Part shown: in pieces, positions 46,010 to 55,455 of the stretch
Numbering within the stretch: the stretch's first letter is position 1
Layout of the letters: every line of letters begins with the position of its first letter
Origin: Peptoniphilus sp. GNH
GTDB lineage: Bacteria > Bacillota > Clostridia > Tissierellales > Peptoniphilaceae
DNA length: 64,000 nucleotides
Direction: 5' to 3'
Assembly: GCA_021307325.1 (NCBI GenBank)
Contig: CP089931.1
Coordinates: 830,979-894,978, forward strand
Notes under the pieces: generated by a model
Seen by the model: only the letters and a program-made list of their open reading frames with translations
Told to the model about the DNA's origin: nothing
Databases searched by the model: none
Position numbers and translations under genes: made by a program

Positions 46010-46228
46010 TTAACCTAACCTGTAAACAGAAATAACTGAATCAGGACATGTAATAGCACAGTTTCCGCAAGCTATACATTCCTCTGGTCTAGCCGCATAA
46101 GCAGGGCTATAACCTTTTACATTAATCTTACTGCCGTCCATTTCAATGAGTTTCTTAGGGCAAACCTTAACGCAAAGACCGCAGCCCTTACATCTCGACT
46201 CTTGAAATTCAACTTTTCCCTTAGCCAT
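46010..46228 (-). CDS. 2-oxoacid:ferredoxin oxidoreductase delta subunit (2[4Fe-4S] ferredoxin)
   Basis: 72 residues with two CxxCxxCxxxCP clusters (CKGCGLCVKVCP and CIACGNCAITCP). It passes electrons from the TPP site to free ferredoxin. The ATG at 46228 follows GGAGGTAATT; the longer frame in front overlaps the upstream stop and is unlikely. Confidence 0.92.
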   Translation of the reverse strand: MAKGKVEFQESRCKGCGLCVKVCPKKLIEMDGSKINVKGYSPAYAARPEECIACGNCAITCPDSVISVYRLG

Positions 46229-46238
46229 AATTACCTCC

Positions 46239-46910
46239 TTAACACATCCATCCATCTCTAAACATAAGTTTTAGAGGGAAAATTTCACCCAAGATGGAAT
46301 CCCTTTCTAATTTTTCAGCCACGCTTTCAATGCAGGCTGTATAAACTACAGGTAGACCAAGTTTTTCCGAAAGTTCCTTGACCAACTCTTGACCATAATA
46401 GACATCCTCAACACGAGTATCTTTTAACATATGCGTAGTGTTGATAAGTCCAGTCACCTTAGTCTGAGAATAGGCCTCAATCTGTCTTAAAAATCCAAGA
46501 GCATCTTGGAAATTTGAAGTCTCAGGTCGATTTCTATTTATGACCATGAAGTGCTCATAGGGAGTCTTTTGCAAAATCCCCTTGTATCTACCAAGCGGAA
46601 GAATCCCCTTAGGATTTCCCCCCGCATCTATAACCACTTGATAATCATCATTTTCAAGTGGTCTTAGAATATCTGCAGAAAGAGCTGGTATATCAAGTGC
46701 ATTACTTTGCGGTATAGCTGAAGAAATACACTCTATTCCAATCTTCTCCAGATAGTCCTGCCTTTCTCTAATACGGAAATAAGTATTTATAATATCCAAG
46801 TCCACAACAGCGACCTTGGGAAAATGTTTTTTTAAGTAGATTCCGTAATTTATAGAAAATTCTGTCTTACCAGAGCCAAAATGTCCTGAGATAATTTTAA
46901 TTCTATTCAT
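46239..46910 (-). CDS. P-loop ATPase at the head of the oxidoreductase operon
   Basis: 223 residues. Walker A GHFGSGKTEFS (about 9-19), a SIMIBI-like Mrp/ParA layout (VAVVDLDIINTYFR), and VVIDAGGNPKG for the second Asp. Such genes recur beside ferredoxin oxidoreductases, with an unknown maturation or regulatory role. The ATG at 46910 (MNRIKIISG) follows a weak GGGG. An extended -10 promoter TGATATAAT lies on the reverse strand near 46959-46967. Confidence 0.8.
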   Translation of the reverse strand: MNRIKIISGHFGSGKTEFSINYGIYLKKHFPKVAVVDLDIINTYFRIRERQDYLEKIGIECISSAIPQSNALDIPALSADILRPLENDDYQVVIDAGGNPKGILPLGRYKGILQKTPYEHFMVINRNRPETSNFQDALGFLRQIEAYSQTKVTGLINTTHMLKDTRVEDVYYGQELVKELSEKLGLPVVYTACIESVAEKLERDSILGEIFPLKLMFRDGWMC

Positions 46911-46958
46911 TTGTTTTCCCCAAATCTTAAAATTACATATGTACAATAACTTAATTTA

Positions 46959-46967
46959 ATTATATCA
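46959..46967 (-). promoter_or_regulatory. Extended -10 promoter of the oxidoreductase operon
   Basis: TGATATAAT on the reverse strand, with no good -35. It is about 50 bases ahead of the P-loop gene start. Confidence 0.5.
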
Positions 46968-47126
46968 GTATTGATAAAAAAATACAGCCTAGTTGATAAT
47001 TAAAATTTTTTTAGAAATCTTAAACGAAAAAATGTGAACATCGTTTTCCTTACCTTTAAAAAATCAAACCGATATAAGACCAAACTATAATTTTCTTCTT
47101 ATATAAATAATATATATAAGCTCTAC

Positions 47127-47148
47127 CATAAGTCTAATGTTTTTGATA
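47127..47148 (+). promoter_or_regulatory. Shared LysR-type site, copy 1
   Basis: CATAAGTCTAA-N-G-N-TTTTG-N-TA, about 48 bases before the LysR gene start. The same motif lies ahead of the paralogous LysR gene at 51854-51875. Confidence 0.6.
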
Positions 47149-47195
47149 TTATAATAAATATAATGTAAGCCTTATACCATGTGAGGGAGGAAAAT

Positions 47196-48131
47196 ATGGA
47201 CACCATAAAATCATACGAATATCTATCTTGTATTGACAAATGCGGCAGCATATCTCAAGCGGCAACGGAACTTTATGTTTCCCAGCCTGCTCTTAGCCAA
47301 TTTATAATAAGACTTGAAGATGAATTGGGTGCCGAAATTCTCATAAGAAAAACTACACCTCTAAAATTTACAGAATTTGGGCAAGTTTTGCTAAATAAAC
47401 TCAGAAAAATTTATCTCATTCAAAAAAGTCTTAAAAAAGATATAGAGGACATCAATTACCTTGAAAAAGGTAGAATAGTCATAGGCACCTTAAATTATTA
47501 CAGCGTGAGCATACTCGCTCCCCTTCTTCCAAAATTTCTAAAAAAATATCCAGGCATAGAAATAAAAATCGTCGATGGAAGTCTGCCCGAGTTGGAAGAA
47601 ATGGCAGAACATGGCAAAACCGACCTATCTCTTTTGATGCTTCCTTTAAAAAGTAAAGAATTAAACTATGAATACTTAATAGGCGAGGATGTCCTCATAG
47701 CTATAAATAAAGATCATCCTCTCGCTAAAAAACTTTATAAAAATTGGCAAGATCCCTCAACCTTTCCTGAAGTCGATTTAAACGATCTTTCGAAGGAAAA
47801 TTTTATAATCTTGACTAAGGGCAAGAGACTAAGAGATGCCTTTGATGAGGCCTCCAGCCTTATAAAGACACCAGTTAGTATAATAGCTGAATCAAATGAC
47901 ATAAATAACTCCCTCATTCTTGCATCATCAGGCATAGGCATAGCCTTATGCACTAGTGTCTATGCAAAAAAGTATAAGTCTGGCTTAGAGCTTGCCTTCC
48001 TAAGCCCCAAACAGAAGCTCTCCATAAATCCCATAGTCTGTGCCTACAACTCCTCCTACGAGCTTAGCAAGTCCTCCCGCCTTCTTCTAAATATGCTCAA
48101 AGACTTTTGCCAAGATATCTCTGATTTTTAA
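47196..48131 (+). CDS. LysR-family regulator (paralog 1)
   Basis: 311 residues. Winged HTH at the N-terminus (YLSCIDKCGSISQAATELYVSQPALSQFIIRLEDELGAEI) and a LysR effector domain from about residue 90 (GRIVIGTLNYYSVSILAPLLPKFLKKYPGIEIKIVDG). The ATG at 47196 follows GGGAGG. It is divergent from the oxidoreductase operon, which it probably controls with autoregulation. The close paralog at 51920 keeps the same lengths and the blocks LLMLPLKSKEL, FIILTKGKRLRDAF and LSKSSRLLLNMLKDFCQ. Confidence 0.9.
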   Translation: MDTIKSYEYLSCIDKCGSISQAATELYVSQPALSQFIIRLEDELGAEILIRKTTPLKFTEFGQVLLNKLRKIYLIQKSLKKDIEDINYLEKGRIVIGTLNYYSVSILAPLLPKFLKKYPGIEIKIVDGSLPELEEMAEHGKTDLSLLMLPLKSKELNYEYLIGEDVLIAINKDHPLAKKLYKNWQDPSTFPEVDLNDLSKENFIILTKGKRLRDAFDEASSLIKTPVSIIAESNDINNSLILASSGIGIALCTSVYAKKYKSGLELAFLSPKQKLSINPIVCAYNSSYELSKSSRLLLNMLKDFCQDISDF

Positions 48132-48161
48132 TACTTGAAATTTTTAAATACTTAATGAAAA

Positions 48162-48192
48162 ACGAGGACACGAAAAATGTCCTCGTCTAATT
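48162..48192 (+). terminator. Terminator between LysR1 and the DASS transporter
   Basis: ACGAGGACA pairs perfectly with TGTCCTCGT. T-rich tails on both sides serve convergent genes. Confidence 0.85.
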
Positions 48193-48201
48193 TTTTAAGC
48201 C

Positions 48202-49662
48202 TTAGTGTATGCCTATTCCCAAAATGCCAAATGTCACAAGTTTCATTATTATAGGAGCTACTATTAGGGCTATTATTTTTAATCCAAGACCAGTTTTTAC
48301 CATATCTTTTATTTCAATAGCACCTGATGAGTAGGCTATGGCATTTGGAGGTGTTCCTGCTGGGAGCATGAAGGCAAAGTTAGCTGAAATCATACATATT
48401 AGCATTAATTGTAGAGGATCCATGCCTATGGCCTTTCCTATGCCTGCCAAGATTGGCAAAAATGCTGCTACGACAACTGCATTTGTAGTGACTTCTGTGA
48501 GAACAGCTGTCACAACACTTACAATTATAATTATTACTATTTCAGGCATACCTTGCAAACCACCAAGCATTCCAGCTATCCAGCCTGCTACGCCAGAATC
48601 AGTAATTGCATTTCCTAAAACCATAGAACCTGCCAACAAGAGCATTGTCGTCCAAGGTCCATCTGCAAAAGCTTCCTTGCCTTGGAGGACCATTATGCCA
48701 TTTTTCCAGTCTACTGGAATAATCAATGTCGCAACGGCAATTGCTATTGCTATTGTTTCGTCTGTCACAAATGGTAGATACTTGCCCCACCAAAGTTGTG
48801 ATACCCATGCTATTATACCTAAGGCAAAAATTATACTAGTCAATTTTTCGCCCTTATTCATCTTTCCGAGTTTATTGTATTCTTCGTTTATAGTTTCTAT
48901 ATTTATGGACTTCATCTTGTCTACTTTAAATAGCTTAACTGCATATATCCACAGTAGGGGCAGCATAACTATTGTAAATGGAAGTCCTATCTTTAGCCAT
49001 GACACAAAATGTATGTTATAATCTAACACTTCAGAAATAATTCCTATGCCGGTAGGGTTTGTGGTTGTTCCTATAGCAGTCGCCATACCCCCAAGGGTCG
49101 ATGCAAATGGGATTGATAATATCAAAGCCTTTCCAAATCCTTCATCGACTTCGCCCTCTAAGGATTTTATTATGCTTATCGCAACTGGCAACATCATTAC
49201 TGTGGCGGTTGTGTTTGACATCCACATTGATACAAAGGCAGTTGCTAGAATAAATCCAAAAATTATAAGTTTTACATTGCTTCCTATTGTCTTTACTATG
49301 CCGAGAGCTATTCTCCTATGTAAGTTCCACCTTTGCATTGCTGTGGCTAAAAAACCTGCTCCCAATACTAAAAATATTGTTTTGTATCCATATAGGGAGA
49401 AGAGTCTTATGTCATTTTGATTTTTGGCACCTGTGATTCCCAAAAGGGGGAAAAGTAGGATGGGTAGAAGGGCTGTTGCTGCTATTGGCATTGCCTCTGT
49501 CATCCAAAATATTATCATCAACACACTTACGCTTAGAACCTTGTACCCCAAATCACTAAGCCCACTTGGAGCTGAAAAAAATTGCATTGCAATAAATATA
49601 ATTATGCCTACTACAAGAGCTATATTTTGTGTCTTGCTTCTTGCTTGAAGTTTCTCTTTCAT
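48202..49662 (-). CDS. DASS (SLC13) family sodium:dicarboxylate symporter
   Basis: 486 residues, about 12 membrane segments. Both SNT motifs are present: MSNTTATVMMLPVAISI and LTEVTTNAVVVAAFLPI, with GTTTNPTGIGI and PAGTPPNAIAY as substrate loops. It imports di- or tricarboxylates (succinate, malate, 2-oxoglutarate or a methylated diacid). It is third gene of the operon with a lyase and a CoA-transferase, which suggests its substrate is activated to a CoA ester and cleaved. Confidence 0.92.
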   Translation of the reverse strand: MKEKLQARSKTQNIALVVGIIIFIAMQFFSAPSGLSDLGYKVLSVSVLMIIFWMTEAMPIAATALLPILLFPLLGITGAKNQNDIRLFSLYGYKTIFLVLGAGFLATAMQRWNLHRRIALGIVKTIGSNVKLIIFGFILATAFVSMWMSNTTATVMMLPVAISIIKSLEGEVDEGFGKALILSIPFASTLGGMATAIGTTTNPTGIGIISEVLDYNIHFVSWLKIGLPFTIVMLPLLWIYAVKLFKVDKMKSINIETINEEYNKLGKMNKGEKLTSIIFALGIIAWVSQLWWGKYLPFVTDETIAIAIAVATLIIPVDWKNGIMVLQGKEAFADGPWTTMLLLAGSMVLGNAITDSGVAGWIAGMLGGLQGMPEIVIIIIVSVVTAVLTEVTTNAVVVAAFLPILAGIGKAIGMDPLQLMLICMISANFAFMLPAGTPPNAIAYSSGAIEIKDMVKTGLGLKIIALIVAPIIMKLVTFGILGIGIH

Positions 49663-49673
49663 GATTTTCCCCC

Positions 49674-50594
49674 TTATTTATTTTTCAAAGGACTGATTTT
49701 TTCTATATTCTTATGATGTCCGCTATAATTTCCCCTTACGTCTTTAGCTTGTTCTTTGGAAGCTTCTACAAGTTTTACGAAGTCTATGCCTGTATCGTAT
49801 CCCATTTCTTCCAAAGCCCATACCAAATCCTCAGTTGCCACATTGCCACTTGCTCCTGGTGCAAATGGGCATCCTCCAAGTCCTCCAAGAGCCGTTTCAA
49901 ATTTGTATATGCCCTCTTCTAGAGCAGCCAAGGAATTTGCTATGCCAAGTCCTCTTGTATCATGCAAGTGCAAGGATATTTCATGCCCTGGAAAGGCTTT
50001 TCTGATTGCTTTTGTGTATTTTTTTACTTGAGCTGGATCTGCTATACCGATTGTATCTGCTATTACAAAAGATTTAAGTCCGAGGTTTGCATAAGTAGCT
50101 ATAAATTCTATAAATTCTTCAACATTATCGTATTTTCCTTCAAATGGACAGCCAAATGCCGTTGCAAAATTGACCTCAACTTCCAAATCCGGAAATTTTT
50201 CTACTATTTCTTTGTAGGCTTGCAAGGATTGCTCATGAGTCCTATTTATATTGGCCTTGTTGTGTGATTTACTAAAAGAAACCACATAGGAAACTTTTCT
50301 AAGTCCCAAATTATAAGCATCTTCTGCTCCTCTCATATTGGGAATAAGGGCAAATAAATCCAAGCCCTTGTGCTTTTCTAGAACTCTTTTAGTAAGTTCC
50401 TTGGCATCTGCCAATTGAGGTATGGCTTTAGGACTTACAAATGATGTGAATTGCAAACTTGTAATCCCAGCATCTATAATTTTGTCTATATACTTTTCTT
50501 TAATTTCTGTACTTATTATTGGTCCTTCGCATTTTATGCTTTGGTAACCATCTCTAGGGCCCACTTCTACAATTTTAACTTTTTTCTTATCCAT
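49674..50594 (-). CDS. HMG-CoA lyase-family enzyme
   Basis: 306 residues, a TIM-barrel HMGL-like protein. Active-site R14-D15 (VGPRDGYQS), metal-binding H209 and H211 (LHLHD), and the C242 loop GGLGGCPFAPGASGN all match true HMG-CoA lyases rather than isopropylmalate or citramalate synthases. Expected reaction: HMG-CoA to acetoacetate and acetyl-CoA; a related 3-hydroxy-acyl-CoA such as citramalyl-CoA is possible. It lies between a type III CoA-transferase and a dicarboxylate importer. Confidence 0.9.
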   Translation of the reverse strand: MDKKKVKIVEVGPRDGYQSIKCEGPIISTEIKEKYIDKIIDAGITSLQFTSFVSPKAIPQLADAKELTKRVLEKHKGLDLFALIPNMRGAEDAYNLGLRKVSYVVSFSKSHNKANINRTHEQSLQAYKEIVEKFPDLEVEVNFATAFGCPFEGKYDNVEEFIEFIATYANLGLKSFVIADTIGIADPAQVKKYTKAIRKAFPGHEISLHLHDTRGLGIANSLAALEEGIYKFETALGGLGGCPFAPGASGNVATEDLVWALEEMGYDTGIDFVKLVEASKEQAKDVRGNYSGHHKNIEKISPLKNK

Positions 50595-50602
50595 ATCTTA
50601 AC

Positions 50603-51793
50603 CTATATAACCCCTTCTGCTTTTAGCCTTTCATAAAAATCATCTTCATAGCCCAAAAATTCTTTTATTATAAATTCATTGTGCTGACCAAGAGTAGGTG
50701 CCGGCTCATAGGGGTCTGCGTTTGAATGTGTGAATTTTAGGGCATTGTTTGTAAGAGTTATTTCACCAGCGACTGGATGATTTTGCTTGGGAAACATATT
50801 TCTATATTTAGAAAATTGTTCATTCTTTACTACCCTATCAATGGTATTTATCGGGCATGAGGGTATTCCATTTTCATTTAAAAGATCTGCTATATAGTCA
50901 ATGGTTTTTTCTCCTGACCATTTTTCTATTTCTTCTTTCATTTCTACGTGATTTTTTACTCTCTTGCTTATAGTGTCAAATCTTTCATCACTTATTAGGT
51001 CGTCTCTTTCTATCAAGTGGCAAAATTGCTTATAGAGCTTGTCATTTGCAGCGGCTATTATTACATCTCCATCCTTGGCCTTGAAAGAGTCATAAGGATA
51101 GGTCGACTCATATCTATTGCCTATCTTCTTGGGGATTCTTCCTTCCGACAAATAAATCATATTGATATTTTGCATTGCAGAAATTACTGAATCCACAAGT
51201 CCAACATCTACCTTTTCCCCTTGTCCAGTCATTCTTTGTCTGTGTAAGGCTGCCAAAACCCCAATAGCTAAATTCAAACCGCCAAGCACATCTCCCATAG
51301 GAGTTCCCGTTCTAGTTGGCGGAGTGTTTGGCCAGCCTGTTGTACTCATAAGTCCACCCATAGCCTGACCTATAATGTCATATCCTGCTCTTTTAGAATA
51401 TGGACCAGTGTGTCCAAATCCTGATACAGCGCCATAAATTAACTTGGGATTTGCTTTAGATAAAACATCATATCCAAGTCCCAACTTTTCCATTGTTCCC
51501 GGTCTGTAATTTTCAATCAAAATGTCGGCCTTTTTTACAAGATCTATAAGTATTTTTTTGCCGGCTTCTTTTTTCAAGTCTAGGCTAAGCCCCTTCTTGG
51601 CCCTATTAAGCCCTGCATAATACATACTCTCGCCATTTTCAAAAGGTCCGTATGCTCTGGAGTCGTCCCCTTTTTTAGGCATTTCTATCTTTATGACCTT
51701 GGCCCCCATATCAGATAGGAGCATGCCACAATATGGACCCGCCAAAACCCTAGTTAGGTCTAGAACAACCACATCTTCTAAAAGTCTTTCCAT
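50603..51793 (-). CDS. Type III (CaiB/BaiF) CoA-transferase
   Basis: 396 residues. The start ERLLEDVVVLDLTRVLAGPYCGMLLSDMGAKVIKIE is the family hallmark. The catalytic Asp is D168 (PMGDVLGGL). RPGTMEKLGLGYD and GHTGPYSKRAGYD are also conserved. It transfers CoA between short acyl or dicarboxyl-CoA donors and a carboxylic acid; HMG or another branched diacid is suggested by the lyase next door. The ATG at 51793 follows GGGAGAG. It is first gene of the operon, divergent from LysR2. Confidence 0.92.
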   Translation of the reverse strand: MERLLEDVVVLDLTRVLAGPYCGMLLSDMGAKVIKIEMPKKGDDSRAYGPFENGESMYYAGLNRAKKGLSLDLKKEAGKKILIDLVKKADILIENYRPGTMEKLGLGYDVLSKANPKLIYGAVSGFGHTGPYSKRAGYDIIGQAMGGLMSTTGWPNTPPTRTGTPMGDVLGGLNLAIGVLAALHRQRMTGQGEKVDVGLVDSVISAMQNINMIYLSEGRIPKKIGNRYESTYPYDSFKAKDGDVIIAAANDKLYKQFCHLIERDDLISDERFDTISKRVKNHVEMKEEIEKWSGEKTIDYIADLLNENGIPSCPINTIDRVVKNEQFSKYRNMFPKQNHPVAGEITLTNNALKFTHSNADPYEPAPTLGQHNEFIIKEFLGYEDDFYERLKAEGVI

Positions 51794-51853
51794 TTTTTCT
51801 CTCCCTTTTTTATTACAAAGCTTTGTTAAGTAGAATATATATGATATCGCTTG

Positions 51854-51875
51854 CATAAGTCTAAGGCTTTTGTTA
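51854..51875 (+). promoter_or_regulatory. Shared LysR-type site, copy 2
   Basis: CATAAGTCTAAGGCTTTTG, about 45 bases ahead of the LysR2 start and about 60 bases from the CoA-transferase start. It matches copy 1 at nearly every position of the core. Confidence 0.6.
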
Positions 51876-51919
51876 CTATCATTTACATAGGATAAATGTT
51901 ATGTGATGGGAGGTTGTTT

Positions 51920-52855
51920 ATGGATCACGAAAAAGCTTATGAATATTTAAAAAAGATTCACGATAAAAAAAGTGTTACTCTTGCTGCTAGCAGCCTATTT
52001 GTTTCTCAGCCATCTCTTAGTCAGTATGTGATAAGATTGGAAAATGAATTGGGTGCTAAAATTCTAATAAGAGAAGCAAATCCAATAAAATTTACAGAGT
52101 TTGGGGAGTTTTTGCTAAATAGACTTCAAAATATAAATCTGATTCATAAGAGTATAATAAAGGGCGCAGAAGAGATAAATAATTTAGACAGAGGCAAAGT
52201 AGTTGTCGGTGCTTTAAACTTTCACAGCATAATGCTCTTGTCAAAAATCATTCCCATGTTTAGTAAAAAATATCCCAATATTGAAATTAATATAGTTGAG
52301 GGAACTCTGCTAGAATTAGAGGATCTTGCAGGTTTAGGAAATACTGATTTTTCGATTCTAATGCTGCCTTTAAAAAGCAAAGACTTGACCTATGATTTTT
52401 TGATGGAAGAAAAAGTTCTAATCGCAGCAAGTGATAAATCCGATTTGGCACTGAGATACAAGGGCAGTAAAAAGCCCTGTGAAAAGTTTATAAAAATAGA
52501 TATAAATGAATTGCAAAACGAAAAATTTATAATTCTAACACCTGAAAAAAGACTCAGAACTGCCTTTGAAGAAACTGCCAGAATTCTTAATAAGACTCCA
52601 CAAGTCCTAACCGAGACAAATGATATCACTAATGCTGTAATTCTTGCCGCATCAGGACTTGGCATCACTTTTTGTCCGAGCCTTTTTAGTATAGAGTCTG
52701 CGCAAAACTTCCCCCTGACCTTCTTTTCTCCAATCCAAAAACTCTCTATAAGACCTATTGTCGCTGCATATAACAAGGCCTATCCTCTTAGCAAATCTGC
52801 TCGTTGCTTTCTAGATATGATAAAAGATTTTTGTCAACAAATTACAAATGATTAA
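51920..52855 (+). CDS. LysR-family regulator (paralog 2)
   Basis: 311 residues, with the same HTH (LAASSLFVSQPSLSQYVIRLENELGAKILIREANPIKFTEFGEF) and effector domain layout as the LysR at 47196. The effector domain differs in its middle, so the inducer may differ. The ATG at 51920 follows GGGAGG. It is divergent from the CoA-transferase operon. Confidence 0.9.
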   Translation: MDHEKAYEYLKKIHDKKSVTLAASSLFVSQPSLSQYVIRLENELGAKILIREANPIKFTEFGEFLLNRLQNINLIHKSIIKGAEEINNLDRGKVVVGALNFHSIMLLSKIIPMFSKKYPNIEINIVEGTLLELEDLAGLGNTDFSILMLPLKSKDLTYDFLMEEKVLIAASDKSDLALRYKGSKKPCEKFIKIDINELQNEKFIILTPEKRLRTAFEETARILNKTPQVLTETNDITNAVILAASGLGITFCPSLFSIESAQNFPLTFFSPIQKLSIRPIVAAYNKAYPLSKSARCFLDMIKDFCQQITND

Positions 52856-52876
52856 GTTAAATATTTTTTTGAAATA

Positions 52877-52917
52877 AAAAACCAATAGTCGTTTTAAATC
52901 TCGACTATTGGTTTTTT
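52877..52917 (+). terminator. Bidirectional terminator after LysR2
   Basis: AAAAACCAATAGTCG pairs with CGACTATTGGTTTTTT around about ten bases. It also faces the reverse-strand peptidase gene. Confidence 0.88.
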
Positions 52918-52937
52918 ATCTTACTGCATATGCGAAT

Positions 52938-53567
52938 CTAGACCCTGCCCATTTGGGATCTGATTTTTTTGTAATTGGGTTCTATTTGCTCTAAAAGTTT
53001 ATAAAAGTCTTTGGAGTGATTGTCTTCGAATAGATGCGTCATCTCATGGGCTAGGACATAGTCTATATCTTCTTTTTTTCTTTTTGCAAGATAAGTATTT
53101 AGTATTATAAGGCTCCTGTCCTTGTAGCAAGTTCCCCATCTAGATTTCATTTTTCTAAGTCTTAGATTCTCTGGCCCTTTACCCAAAATTTTTTCATAGA
53201 ATTTGACTCTTTCTGCCAGATAATCTTCCATTTCTTTTTTGTAGAACTTATCTATTTCTCTTTCTATATTTTTATTTTTTGCTATATATAAAATGCCGTC
53301 TTTAAAATACGTCTTTTCCTTTTCTGCTTGCTCTAGTGTAATTTTTTCGCCAAACAAGTAAATATAGGATAGGTCTTTGGGGTTTTCATAACTTATTCTA
53401 TTTTTATCGTCTTCTACTAGTTTTTTTATTTTGGACATGTTTTTGTAAATTATGCTTTCTATCTTCTTGTTGTCCATATAAAGAGGAGCTGTGACATTTA
53501 ATTCATCCTCCCCTGTAAGACGAAATATAATATTTCTTACCTGCTTTTTGTTTATTACAAATTTCAT
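52938..53567 (-). CDS. YgjP/SprT-like metallopeptidase (DUF45)
   Basis: 209 residues. HEMTH motif H174-E175-H178 with a further H184 (DNHSKDFYKLL). KMKSRWGTCYKDRSLIILNTYL is the DUF45 hallmark. Zinc protease-like fold with unknown substrate. It begins one base after the typA stop, so co-transcription is likely. Confidence 0.87.
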   Translation of the reverse strand: MKFVINKKQVRNIIFRLTGEDELNVTAPLYMDNKKIESIIYKNMSKIKKLVEDDKNRISYENPKDLSYIYLFGEKITLEQAEKEKTYFKDGILYIAKNKNIEREIDKFYKKEMEDYLAERVKFYEKILGKGPENLRLRKMKSRWGTCYKDRSLIILNTYLAKRKKEDIDYVLAHEMTHLFEDNHSKDFYKLLEQIEPNYKKIRSQMGRV

Positions 53568-53568
53568 T

Positions 53569-55386
53569 TTATTTTTTCTTTGACTTGTACCTTGCTTGAG
53601 TGCTCAAAATTCTCTTTCTGACTCTTATATTCTTGGGAGTTACTTCTATTAATTCGTCTTCTTCTATAAATTCGATTGCTTCTTCCAAGGTCATCTTAAT
53701 AGCAGGAGATAATTTTAAGGCTTCGTCTGAACCTGATGCTCTGACATTGGACTGTTTCTTTGTCTTTGTAACAGATACTTCAAGTTCTACTCCCTTGGGA
53801 CTTTCTCCTACAACTTGACCTTCATATACTTCTTCTCCCGGTTCTATAAAGAGATTTCCCCTATCTTGAGCATTGTTTAGCCCATAGGCAGAGGCTGTTC
53901 CAGTGTCAAAAGATATAATTGATGCAACTTGTCTTTTTTCTATATCGCCCTTGTATTTTTCATATCCGTCAAATATTGAATTCATTATTCCCATTCCCTT
54001 TGTATCTGTCAAAAACTCTTGTCTATATCCTATTAAACCTCTAGCAGGGATTCTGAATTCTAGCTTGGCATATCCGCCCGAGGGCTCTTCCATGGAGACC
54101 ATTTCTCCCTTTCTTCTGCCTATCTTATCTATTACAGCTCCTACAAAATCATTTGATACATGAATTGTCAATATTTCCATAGGCTCATATAAGCCATCTG
54201 CTTCTTTTTTGAAAAGCACTTGAGGCTTGGACACTTGAAATTCATAGCCTTCTCTTCTCATACTTTCGATCAAAACTGAAAGATGCAGCTCGCCTCTTCC
54301 AGACACTTTAAAGGCATCTGTTGTTTCTGTATCTTCAACTCTAAGGCTCACATCAGTTTGCAGCTCTCTAAAAAGCCTTGATCTTATTTGACGAGTAGTC
54401 AAAAACTTGCCTTCTCTGCCCGCAAAAGGAGAGTCGTTTACAGAAAATGTCATTGATATGGTTGGTTCTGATATCTTCACAAATTCAAGTGGAGTCGGGT
54501 CTTCTGGCGAACAAATTGTATCTCCTATATTGATATCTTCAATTCCAGACACAGCAACTATGGAGCCAGCTGATGACACTTCAACAGGCACTCTTTGCAA
54601 GCCTTCATATTCAAACACTTCTGTAATCTTTACCTTTTTTTGTTGGTCTTTTTTCAAAGCATTTACTATTACAACTGGCTTTTGTGGAGAAATTTCTCCC
54701 CTTTCTATTTTGCCAATCCCGATTCTTCCTACATAGTCATTGTAATCTATTGTAGAAATCAAAAGTTGGAAGGGGCCTTCTTTAGCAGCAGGACTTGGAA
54801 TATAGTCGATTATTGTGTCAAAAAGATCTTCCATATTATCCTTCATCTTGTCCAAATTCAAAGATGCCTTTCCAAATTTAGCTGATGTAAATACAAATGG
54901 ACATTCCAAGACGCTTTCATCAGCACCCAGCTCTATAAAAAGGTCTAGCACTTCATCTACTACTTCATTAGGCCTTGCTCCATCTCTATCTATCTTGTTT
55001 ATACATACTATGGGAAGTAGATTCAATTCAAAGGCTTTTTTCAAAACAAACTTAGTTTGAGGCATGGGACCTTCGAAAGCATCCACAAGCAAAACTACCC
55101 CATCTACCATCTTAAGTACACGTTCTACCTCTCCGCCAAAATCAGCATGGCCGGGTGTGTCTATTATATTTATTTTAGTATTCTTGTATGAGACAGCAGT
55201 ATTTTTAGAAAGTATGGTAATTCCTCTTTCTCTTTCTATATCTCCCGAGTCCATAACTCTTTCTGCCACATTTTGATTTTCTCTAAAAACTCCTGATTGC
55301 TTTAAAAGAGCATCTACCAAGGTGGTCTTTCCATGATCGACGTGGGCGATTATTGCCACATTTCTTATATCCTTAATCTTATTCAT
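53569..55386 (-). CDS. typA: TypA/BipA ribosome-associated GTPase
   Basis: 605 residues. G1 AHVDHGKTT, G2 RGITILSK, G3 DTPGHADF, G4 NKIDRDGA, G5 TSAKFG. EF-Tu domain 2, an EF-G-like C-terminal region and the TypA-specific domain follow. It helps assembly of the large ribosomal subunit and stress adaptation. Length is normal. Confidence 0.96.
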   Translation of the reverse strand: MNKIKDIRNVAIIAHVDHGKTTLVDALLKQSGVFRENQNVAERVMDSGDIERERGITILSKNTAVSYKNTKINIIDTPGHADFGGEVERVLKMVDGVVLLVDAFEGPMPQTKFVLKKAFELNLLPIVCINKIDRDGARPNEVVDEVLDLFIELGADESVLECPFVFTSAKFGKASLNLDKMKDNMEDLFDTIIDYIPSPAAKEGPFQLLISTIDYNDYVGRIGIGKIERGEISPQKPVVIVNALKKDQQKKVKITEVFEYEGLQRVPVEVSSAGSIVAVSGIEDINIGDTICSPEDPTPLEFVKISEPTISMTFSVNDSPFAGREGKFLTTRQIRSRLFRELQTDVSLRVEDTETTDAFKVSGRGELHLSVLIESMRREGYEFQVSKPQVLFKKEADGLYEPMEILTIHVSNDFVGAVIDKIGRRKGEMVSMEEPSGGYAKLEFRIPARGLIGYRQEFLTDTKGMGIMNSIFDGYEKYKGDIEKRQVASIISFDTGTASAYGLNNAQDRGNLFIEPGEEVYEGQVVGESPKGVELEVSVTKTKKQSNVRASGSDEALKLSPAIKMTLEEAIEFIEEDELIEVTPKNIRVRKRILSTQARYKSKKK

Positions 55387-55455
55387 AATCTCTCCTTTTT
55401 TATAACTTTTAGATTATATCACTAAATAAAGTATAGTGGAATTAAATACACAAAA

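Noticed and set aside
48338-49021. A 227-codon open frame opposite the DASS transporter
   Set aside because: It lies entirely within a well-supported membrane transporter and has low-complexity composition; no ribosome site.
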